Below, one piece after another: positions 26,691 through 33,645 of a stretch of DNA of 64,000 nucleotides. The translations under genes and the position numbers were made by a program. The stretch is from Neobacillus sp. WH10 (lineage in GTDB: Bacteria > Bacillota > Bacilli > Bacillales > Cytobacillaceae): assembly GCF_030123405.1 (NCBI RefSeq), contig NZ_CP126110.1, positions 5,524,298 through 5,588,297 on the forward strand, in the 5' to 3' direction. The notes under the pieces are model-generated. The model saw only the letters and a program-made list of their open reading frames with translations, searched no databases and had not been told where the DNA came from. Position 1 is the stretch's first letter, and every line of letters begins with the position of its first letter.

Positions 26691-26725
26691 GATACGGTTC
26701 ACCGCAACACATCTAAATGAGGTTT
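26680..26725 (-). repeat. rlmH-end attachment-site copy 2 with element end
   Basis: The core 26683-26703 reads G-E-P-Y-H-K-stop on the minus strand. The plus-strand right side has CATC and the inverted end TAAATGAGGTTT (26714-26725). Same orientation as rlmH, and immediately downstream of the recombinase pseudogene. Confidence 0.85.
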
Positions 26726-26970
26726 TTATTTCTTTTCTATTCTCTTTTCATTGTTATACTATTTCTATATAAATTAGTATCGTAATAAACAAGTTCAAAT
26801 GTATCTCTACTGGTTACATAAATAATGAAGTTTCTTTAGAATGGTTCCTCAGAAATTGTATTACCATCTGCATCAGAAGGTGTCGGATATAAGTAAAGCT
26901 TATATGCATTTTCGTCAAGATATTCTATTTATAATTTACAAGACCTGGAATTTAATTGACTTTTAAGATA
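26726..26970. other. Gene-poor segment with short coding remnant
   Basis: No intact gene. The minus strand 26836-26928 reads YLDENAYKLYLYPTPSDADG followed by NTISEEPF-stop, a possible C-terminal scrap I cannot assign. Confidence 0.35.
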
Positions 26971-27727
26971 TTATATGTCCTTCGTAAAGTTACCCTCTTT
27001 GGAAAAGTACATACTTGCTAATAATAGAGAACCATTCTTCAAGTAATCTTCATATGCTGCCCATTTCCCTTCTAAAAGAGGTACTTTTACAATTTTATCT
27101 TTATTCATGCCTACATTGATTCTAGCAACAACATCTTTTATTAGTTTTTTGCTATTTGCAAGAGTGGCAATTCTGTTAATTACAAATTCATCTGCATACT
27201 CAGTTCTTGCTCCATTTTAGTTGCAGGCGACAGTTCCTTTGTTTTTCCATGCCCCACACAATAATACTTAAGGACCCGCTTAAAGCCATCCTTGTTTCTG
27301 TTAGTAGTTCTTCCTAGAACCATTCCAGCTCCACAGGCAGGGCACTTCATTAGACCCGTAAGAGGAAACTCACCGCTATTAATCCTATTTGGTCTGTAGC
27401 TCCGATTTTTTAGAAGGGACTGTGCCTTTTCCCAGATTTCATTTGAAATAATTGGCTCTTGATGCCCTTTTACTAACACTGGGTCTGGGTTAATATTATT
27501 TCTTCTTTTTGAATTCCAATCTCTTCGGACATTTTATCGGATGAAACCATTATAAACTGGATTAGATAAGATGGTCTTAATAGTATTAATCGCAAATAAT
27601 CCACCTTTTTGCTACGATGTCCATCTTTGTTAACTGTGTTGGCAATCGACTATTAACCATGGCCCTTTGTGTAAAGCTCAAAAATTCGTCTAACGGTTTG
27701 AGCTTCATTTTCGATAATTACAAGTTA
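26971..27727 (-). pseudogene. Second decayed large serine recombinase
   Basis: Opposite in strand to the first. The minus-strand pieces in order are: recombinase domain EAQTVRRIFELYTKGHG followed by two stops; a frame change to KDGHRSKK; NTIKTILSNPVYNGFIR and a stop; then an open zinc-ribbon segment (27180-27479: MKCPACGAGMV plus YYCVGHG); and, in another frame, a coiled-coil tail with ANSKKLIKDVVARINVGMNK. The catalytic N-terminus is absent. At least four lesions make it non-functional. It lies within the element next to rlmH. Confidence 0.82.
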
Positions 27728-27861
27728 GTTGCAGGTTTAATTTTTAAAAAACAGCCTTTATTTATGGTTTGGTTTCCCCTATTGCATTTTTTTGTGTTCC
27801 ATTTAAAATAGGTGTATATTTATTTATAATTTTCGTATTAGCTTGGAAAGGGAATTTAGGC

Positions 27862-28155
27862 ATGATTAATAACGCAGATGTTATAGAGAGATTGGGTTCA
27901 CTGGTTGGGAAGGAACTGACAAATGTTACTCTTCACGAAGTGATTTTTTGTGAAGATAAACATAAGAAAATTCTAGTTCGATTCAACCTTGGTAAGCATA
28001 CCTATATTCATTATAAGATTAATAAACAAAACTTAGATACATATGCTGACATTTTGATTTCAGGTAATCCGAATACTTTTCGAATTGATGTAGAAGAGAA
28101 GGATGGAAGTATCATTGTGATTTCCGCCCCGAGGGTCTCTTATCAATACTTATAG
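27862..28155 (+). CDS. Small uncharacterised protein
   Basis: A 97-residue soluble protein beginning MINNADVIERLGSLVGKELT. It is rich in charged and beta-branched residues, with a central LVRFNLGKHTYIHYKINKQN. I do not recognise the family. ATG 27862 follows AAAGGGAATTTAGG; the longer frame from 27769 adds a hydrophobic leader that looks like intergenic sequence. It is the only intact gene between the recombinase remnant and rlmH. A terminator follows. Confidence 0.6.
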   Translation: MINNADVIERLGSLVGKELTNVTLHEVIFCEDKHKKILVRFNLGKHTYIHYKINKQNLDTYADILISGNPNTFRIDVEEKDGSIIVISAPRVSYQYL

Positions 28156-28160
28156 CTTCC

Positions 28161-28197
28161 AAAAGCCGTTTTCCGTATAGGAGAGCGGCTTTTTTTC
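28161..28197 (+). terminator. Rho-independent terminator
   Basis: AAAGCCG and CGGCTTT arms followed by a T run, directly after the 97-residue gene. Confidence 0.75.
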
Positions 28198-28244
28198 ACT
28201 AAGTTAATAAGAGCTTTGTCGGCTTGGATATAGAAGACTTAAAA

Positions 28245-28277
28245 AAACCTCATTTACTTATGGTACGGTTCCCCTCG
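28245..28277 (-). repeat. Primary attachment site at the rlmH 3' end (copy 1)
   Basis: The last eight codons of rlmH (R-G-E-P-Y-H-K-stop, 28254-28277) plus the inverted end AAACCTCATTTA (28245-28256) on the downstream side. The same place in rlmH (orfX) is where staphylococcal SCC elements integrate. Confidence 0.85.
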
Positions 28278-28733
28278 ATTTATCCGAAATGCTCGGTAAA
28301 TTTGTTCCACCAATATCAACCTCATTAGCTGATGGGGGAAGGTCATTCGGGAAAAAGATAGTTGTTCGTTAGACCGATTTATTACTTCCTCACTCAAGCC
28401 TAATGAACCGCCGATCACAAAGGCAATTTTACTTTTTCCGTATGTCGCTAGTTTATCTAACCTATCGGCAAGTTCTTCGGATGAACCCAGCTTTCCTTGG
28501 ATGGCTAACGCAATCACATATGTATCCTGGCCAATCTTTGCGAGAATTCTTTCGCCCTCTTTTTGCTTCACCTGGACCATTTCCAGATCGCTTAATTCTT
28601 CAGGTGCCTTTTCATCTGCAACTTCAATGACATCTACCTTTGCATAGGCGGATAATCTCTTTAAATACTCTTCAATGCCCTGCTTTAAATATTTCTCTTT
28701 TAACTTACCAACTGTAATGATCGAGATATTCAC
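28254..28733 (-). CDS. rlmH: 23S rRNA (pseudouridine1915-N3)-methyltransferase
   Basis: SPOUT-fold methyltransferase of 159 residues that acts on 23S rRNA helix 69. Key segments are ITVGKLKEKYLKQGIEEYLK at the N-terminus, FVIGGSLGL in the SAM-binding knot, and LVEQIYRAFRINRGEPYHK at the C-terminus. GTG 28733 behind AAAAGGG gives the family's usual length; a TTG at 28742 is less likely. The 3' end is a mobile-element target and five diverged copies of it lie downstream. DnaA boxes lie upstream. Confidence 0.95.
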   Translation of the reverse strand: MNISIITVGKLKEKYLKQGIEEYLKRLSAYAKVDVIEVADEKAPEELSDLEMVQVKQKEGERILAKIGQDTYVIALAIQGKLGSSEELADRLDKLATYGKSKIAFVIGGSLGLSEEVINRSNEQLSFSRMTFPHQLMRLILVEQIYRAFRINRGEPYHK

Positions 28734-28777
28734 AATCCACAACCCTTTTAATTAGATTACAAACAGCTTACAAACAA

Positions 28778-28903
28778 GATATCCACAGTAGTTATCCACA
28801 TATTCACATTTTTTATCCACATCTTGTATGGAATCACTTGTTCGCCACCATATATACAGCCTGTTTTTCACAATATTCACAGCTTGTTGATGATTTATCC
28901 ACA
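28778..28903. promoter_or_regulatory. DnaA-box cluster upstream of rlmH
   Basis: Perfect TTATCCACA boxes occur at 28792-28800, 28813-28821 and 28895-28903, all in one orientation. A near match, ATATCCACA, lies at about 28779. The cluster is about 35 kb from oriC. Confidence 0.7.
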
Positions 28904-29093
28904 GGGATTTTTGATAATACCGGATATGTTTGATATTGATCGACAATATCATCTAATGCAATTTCTATATGTTCCTCACAGCTATAAATCATTAATTTTC
29001 ACCTTCCCGAACTACATCGTTATTCTTATTTTTTCTTTTCTATCAGCAATCATACTTAACTTATGACCTCATTTATAATACCATAATAAAAAA

Positions 29094-29120
29094 CAGGAAA
29101 GTGAACGAATCACTCTCCTG
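29094..29120 (-). terminator. Terminator of the htrC gene
   Basis: CAGGAGAGTG and CACTTTCCTG on the minus strand form a stem with one mismatch, followed by TTTTTTATT. Confidence 0.75.
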
Positions 29121-29135
29121 CCTTACACAGCACAA

Positions 29136-30365
29136 TTATTGCAATTTTTCTCCCGTCAATGTTAAGGTTGTTTCCTTTTGCTTCCCATCACGGTAAAATT
29201 TAATCGACATTTTGTCGCCAATTTTCTTTTTCTGATACAAATGTTTCCGAAGGTCAATGACATCATTTATTTTTTCCCCGTCCATTTCGACGATAACATC
29301 GAGCTCCTTTAATCCGGCTTGCGCTGCTGGAGAATTTGGTACAACTTGACGCAGTGCTACACCGTAATTCACATCACGAGGGAGTTTCAATGCTTCCTCT
29401 TGGTAATATGCAGGTATTTCCTCAACCGATTTTAAATCAACACCCATATATGGACGTTTTACGGTGCCGAATTTCTCGAGATCATCAATAATTGGCTTGG
29501 CAGAATTTATAGGAATCGATAAGCCAATTCCTTCAACAGCCTGCTGGGCAATTTTCATCGAGTTAATCCCAATCACTTGGCCTGCCATATTGATTAACGC
29601 TCCACCGCTGTTACCTGGATTAATTGCAGCATCGGTTTGTAAAACCTCTGATTGCCAGTCAACAACGCCATTCTGATCAATATCTACAGGGATGGTCCGT
29701 TTTAGCCCGGAGATAATTCCTTGTGTTACCGATCCGGAAAAAGTTGCACCGAGTGGATTTCCTATCGCGATGACTGTCTCTCCCATTTTTAAACTATCGG
29801 AATTGCCGAATTCCGCCACCTTTTTTACTTTACTTGCATCGATTTCTAAAACAGCTAAATCAGTCCAAATATCGCTTCCTAAGAGCTTTGCAGGTATCTT
29901 CGTCCCATCTGACATTGTTACTTCCAGTTTAGTAGCTCCCTCTACAACGTGATGGTTCGTTACAACAAAGGCCTTATTTCCTTCTTTTTTATAAATTACA
30001 CCTGACCCTGTCCCTGAAGGCTCTTCTGCATTAGCATCCTCTGACCAAAAGCTTGTTGATTGAATGTTGTTAATACCGACAACAGTCTCACCTGTTTTAT
30101 CAACTGCTTTTGTAATATCGGTAGTTACATCATATGAAATCTGTTTAGTGACTTTTTGCTGATTCGTTTTGTTTGTTTCTGTCGCCGTATTTTGATTGGG
30201 ACTAATTGTATAAGGCAGGACACCTTGATTGGACAAGGTTGGAAGGGCAAGAATCACTATAATTGCGCCAATAATTGCTCCCGCTAAGCTAGCGAGAAAA
30301 TAACCTCCTCTTTTTCCTTTTTGCCCCCGATAACGCTCTTGTGAATACTCGTCATAATAACCCAT
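29136..30365 (-). CDS. htrC: HtrA/DegP-type membrane-anchored serine protease
   Basis: Protease of 409 residues. One membrane anchor (about 21-43) precedes a trypsin-like domain with the triad His in VTNHHVVEG (about 138), Asp in TDLAVLEI and Ser in PGNSGGALI. A C-terminal PDZ domain (about 300-405) follows. It degrades misfolded proteins outside the membrane. It is the distal gene of the walRKHIJ-htrC-rlmH region, separated from walJ by 375 bases and a terminator, so it probably has its own promoter. Confidence 0.93.
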   Translation of the reverse strand: MGYYDEYSQERYRGQKGKRGGYFLASLAGAIIGAIIVILALPTLSNQGVLPYTISPNQNTATETNKTNQQKVTKQISYDVTTDITKAVDKTGETVVGINNIQSTSFWSEDANAEEPSGTGSGVIYKKEGNKAFVVTNHHVVEGATKLEVTMSDGTKIPAKLLGSDIWTDLAVLEIDASKVKKVAEFGNSDSLKMGETVIAIGNPLGATFSGSVTQGIISGLKRTIPVDIDQNGVVDWQSEVLQTDAAINPGNSGGALINMAGQVIGINSMKIAQQAVEGIGLSIPINSAKPIIDDLEKFGTVKRPYMGVDLKSVEEIPAYYQEEALKLPRDVNYGVALRQVVPNSPAAQAGLKELDVIVEMDGEKINDVIDLRKHLYQKKKIGDKMSIKFYRDGKQKETTLTLTGEKLQ

Positions 30366-30695
30366 TTACACTATTCCTCTCCTTCGAAAAGGTTGCTATT
30401 TTCTATTTTGGCTTATAATAACAATTATAATCCTCCATCCTTAAATTACTAAAAAATTGCATACAATTAAGAAAAACTTCCCAATTTGTTCATAGTTTTT
30501 TCACAATAACCGTAAATGATATCTTACATCTCTATCTATTTTAGAAATACATTACTTCATTCAAAGAATCAACCCTATATAATATAGGCGGTGTGAGCAG
30601 AGCTTGGCTGCTCTTAGCTAGCAGCGTAACTTAATATATTTCACCTTGATTGGATAGACTCATTCGTTTTGCGGTGCTTCGCCCCATTTCTACGC
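30366..30695. other. Intergenic region upstream of htrC
   Basis: About 330 bases without a gene. It presumably carries the htrC promoter; I cannot assign a specific operator. Confidence 0.5.
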
Positions 30696-30731
30696 AAAAA
30701 ATGAAGTGCCCTTAAAAAAGACAACTTCATT
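30696..30731 (-). terminator. Terminator after walJ
   Basis: AATGAAGT and ACTTCATT arms on the minus strand followed by TTTTTT, closing the walRKHIJ transcript. Confidence 0.75.
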
Positions 30732-30740
30732 CTTTTTACA

Positions 30741-31535
30741 CTATATTGCTGTTAAAATGGTTGGTATTTTCGGATCTGTATCATATAGCTCGAACTGTTC
30801 TCCAACAATATGACCGCAGCTCTCAAGGGTTTGTGTTACCGCCATTTTCGCTAAGTCCTTCATGTTATTATCGAGGCTTAAATGGGCGAGATAGACCCGC
30901 TTCGTTCGATCACCCACCACATCACTCATTGCAAGTGCCGCATCTTCATTGGAGACATGGCCGACATCACTTAAAATTCTCCGTTTAATGTTCCAAGGAT
31001 ATCTGCCCATGCGCAGCATTTGCACATCGTGGTTTGATTCAAAAATGTAGACATCGGCATTTGAGATTGTTCCCTTCATCCGATCACTTACATAACCTGT
31101 ATCAGTAATTAAAACAAGTTTTTTCCCGGAATGATGGAATACATAAAACATCGGCTCTGCAGCATCATGCGAGACACCGAACGATTCAATATCAGTAGAA
31201 CCAAAGCTCTTCACCGTTTCCATATTAAAAACAAACTTTTGCTCTGTTGGAATCACACCTACCGAGCTTTCCATCGCCCTCCATGTTTTTTCATTTGCAT
31301 AAACAGGCAAATGATATTTCCGGGCAAGAACACCAATCCCTTTAATGTGATCGCTATGCTCATGCGTGACAAAGATCCCAGAAAGCTTGCTGATATCACG
31401 ATCAATTTGTCCGAAAAGCGACTCCATCTGCTTCCCGCTAAACCCAGCATCCACTAGAAAGGAATGTTCATCAGACTCTACATACAAGGCGTTACCTGTG
31501 CTCCCGCTTGCTAGGATGCTATATCGCAACGACAT
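30741..31535 (-). CDS. walJ: Metallo-beta-lactamase fold exonuclease WalJ (YycJ)
   Basis: Protein of 264 residues with the metal-binding motif THEHSDHIKGI (about 58-68), a later aspartate (LITDTGY) and VGHVSNEDA. YycJ/WalJ proteins are 5'-3' DNA exonucleases linked to mismatch repair and to the WalRK operon. ATG 31535 follows GGAGTG. It lies 6 bases from walI and is the last gene of the wal operon before a terminator. Confidence 0.92.
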   Translation of the reverse strand: MSLRYSILASGSTGNALYVESDEHSFLVDAGFSGKQMESLFGQIDRDISKLSGIFVTHEHSDHIKGIGVLARKYHLPVYANEKTWRAMESSVGVIPTEQKFVFNMETVKSFGSTDIESFGVSHDAAEPMFYVFHHSGKKLVLITDTGYVSDRMKGTISNADVYIFESNHDVQMLRMGRYPWNIKRRILSDVGHVSNEDAALAMSDVVGDRTKRVYLAHLSLDNNMKDLAKMAVTQTLESCGHIVGEQFELYDTDPKIPTILTAI

Positions 31536-31541
31536 ACTTTT

Positions 31542-32339
31542 TCACTCCACTTTACTATTATCATCGCTATTAAACTGAATAATCTGCCCTTCAAAGGCAT
31601 TTACAAAAAGACTTTCCTTATCATTGACGACAATGCGCCAGGTTGGTGCTAACACTTGGGAAGCAGCTAAGCCAACGAGGGTCGAATAACCAAGCTCAAC
31701 CTTGGTAATCTTACTCTTCGGCTTTAATACCCCCTTTTGATGCAAGGTTTCAATGGCCTTTAATGGAGGGAGAATTTCCTCTTTATCCGTCAATTTTTCA
31801 ATATCCTCTAAATAGGTTTGCTGATAGGAAATAATTTGATTATCAGCATTAAGATTAAATGTAATCATTCCATTTATATTTTGATATAAGGGAAAATTAT
31901 CATATTGCTGAAAATAGGTAATGGTATTTTTTTTATCATTTTTCTCCCAAAATTGATAGTGTTCACCGTAAAGGATGTTTTCCTTAAAAAAACTAAAGAG
32001 CTCTGATGGTTCAAATTTGGAATTTAACTGCAGCGGCTTATCAAGTGTCATCAGAAGCGTTGTACCAGGATCCTTCACTACAGCCGTCTGGCCCTTAAGT
32101 TTTGCGGTTTCATTTTTTGTAAAAGTTCTTGGTTTTGCACTTAAATATTGATTCTTAATCGGTGCCTTTGGGAGCGCCTCATATGTGATTTCATCCGCTT
32201 TTAGCTTTTCTTCAAAAGAAGCCTCGGTTGCAACTTCATATTTATTGGAATCACGAATTTTCATGAATTGAAATAAGAGGTACACGTCAAGGATCAGGAA
32301 TGTAATGATAAAAATGGTTTTAATTTTACTCCAATCCAT
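31542..32339 (-). CDS. walI: WalRK regulatory membrane protein WalI (YycI)
   Basis: Bitopic membrane protein of 265 residues: an N-terminal helix (TIFIITFLILDVYLLFQF, about 9-26) and an extracytoplasmic domain. WalI and WalH form a complex with WalK in the membrane and restrain its kinase activity. It overlaps the walH 3' end by 14 bases, showing translational coupling. Identification rests on position in the operon and on the N-terminus. Confidence 0.9.
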   Translation of the reverse strand: MDWSKIKTIFIITFLILDVYLLFQFMKIRDSNKYEVATEASFEEKLKADEITYEALPKAPIKNQYLSAKPRTFTKNETAKLKGQTAVVKDPGTTLLMTLDKPLQLNSKFEPSELFSFFKENILYGEHYQFWEKNDKKNTITYFQQYDNFPLYQNINGMITFNLNADNQIISYQQTYLEDIEKLTDKEEILPPLKAIETLHQKGVLKPKSKITKVELGYSTLVGLAASQVLAPTWRIVVNDKESLFVNAFEGQIIQFNSDDNSKVE

Positions 32340-33645
32340 GCTTCAAACCTCCTATCTCATCCATCGTAATTTGTCCCCAGATTTTATCATAACGATAGAA
32401 CCAGGCAGGTTCCAAAAGGATTAATTTATTCTCCTCCGAATCCCTTTCCATCCGATAGCCCAAGATCAGTTCTTCAAGAAGCTCTGGCTTAAAATTCTTT
32501 TTATTTTGTAAAAACTCCAAGACTTCATGTCCTGATGGACGCGTAACCTTTTGCATCTCCATCGTTAATGGCATCAACGAAATATTCGGGCGGACATACA
32601 TATTGATTTCATCCCGACCCCAAACCTCAGTAATTTCAGATAGCCCTTTGTCGTTAAAAACAGGATAACCATCCATACTGTATAAACGAAAGGTGACAGA
32701 CCGTTTATATTCACTTTTCGAAACAAAACGAAATGGGTCCGTCCATCCGCCATGCTCATTCACAAAATCAATGCTTCTTTTGACTAAAGCATAGGAACTG
32801 TCAAGATAATTATCCTCTGCTGTCGGGTTCACATAGCGAAGGATATTGGTATCGTAATTGATATTCATTTTACTCGAGTCGTTCGTGTACTCTTCTCCAT
32901 GAGGAACAAAGCTTTTCTGAACAAAACTTGGATCGCTAAAGAGTGCATCCTTGAATTCATCTGAGTTAAGGGCAACTGGCAAATATTTGTACGTCGTCAT
33001 TTCTGTTTCACCATCAGGCAGGAAGAGCGTACGTCTTTCCGATACTTTATAGGCAAAATACTGCGGATACCGGTTTGCATTTTTATAAAATTCCTGATTA
33101 AACTCATTCAAATTCGCTGATGAAATATGACTGATATAGACTTGCTGGTTTTCAGAGGAAACAAAGTACACAATTCCATTTTCCTTATCCAAGCCCTCAA
33201 CATTAATAATAATTCGATTGAAATTGAAGGAAGGTACCCTTTTTCCCTCAAAATTTAATACACTTCGATATAATTCTACTGGAACCTCTCCTGGAAAAAT
33301 AATCTCAGCATTTCCGCTTCTATGGATTAATTCATCAATATTTTCCACTTTATCAGTATAATTTTTTACATCAAAAATAGACCAACGGCTTATGTCCTTA
33401 ACAATTTTTTCGAGCTCACCTGTGTTATTGGTTCCATAATGCTGTCCCTTTATATGAAACAGAACCTGGTCAGGTCTGACAATTTTTTGAACCTCTTGTT
33501 TTTCACTTACTGTGACCTCGTCCAAATATTTGTTTTTTTCCATTGTGTCGTAGTGGGGCTGATAGGTCCAAAGATTCCATGTTAACAGAATACTAACCAA
33601 AACTAATACGGTTAAAATACCTGATTTAATATTTTCGTATCTCAT
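32326..33645 (-). CDS. walH: WalRK regulatory membrane protein WalH (YycH)
   Basis: About 439 residues with an N-terminal membrane helix (about 8-26) and a large extracytoplasmic YycH domain. It inhibits WalK together with WalI. The start is ATG 33645, overlapping the walK stop as ATGA; ATG 33651 is a weaker alternative. The operon position after walK and before walI is diagnostic. Confidence 0.9.
   Translation of the reverse strand: MRYENIKSGILTVLVLVSILLTWNLWTYQPHYDTMEKNKYLDEVTVSEKQEVQKIVRPDQVLFHIKGQHYGTNNTGELEKIVKDISRWSIFDVKNYTDKVENIDELIHRSGNAEIIFPGEVPVELYRSVLNFEGKRVPSFNFNRIIINVEGLDKENGIVYFVSSENQQVYISHISSANLNEFNQEFYKNANRYPQYFAYKVSERRTLFLPDGETEMTTYKYLPVALNSDEFKDALFSDPSFVQKSFVPHGEEYTNDSSKMNINYDTNILRYVNPTAEDNYLDSSYALVKRSIDFVNEHGGWTDPFRFVSKSEYKRSVTFRLYSMDGYPVFNDKGLSEITEVWGRDEINMYVRPNISLMPLTMEMQKVTRPSGHEVLEFLQNKKNFKPELLEELILGYRMERDSEENKLILLEPAWFYRYDKIWGQITMDEIGGLKHGLE

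Noticed and set aside
9397..28282. Complete, mobile SCC or integrative element
   Set aside because: Both recombinase genes are broken and no replication, transfer or intact ccr genes are present, so at most this is a set of immobilised remnants that might be moved in trans.
28752..29066. Small frames on both strands upstream of rlmH
   Set aside because: They run through the DnaA-box cluster, lack ribosome sites and overlap each other. Treated as non-coding.
29054..29085. Seventh rlmH attachment copy suggested by CCTCATTTA
   Set aside because: Only the short end motif matches; the GEPYHK coding core is missing, so it is probably chance in AT-rich DNA.
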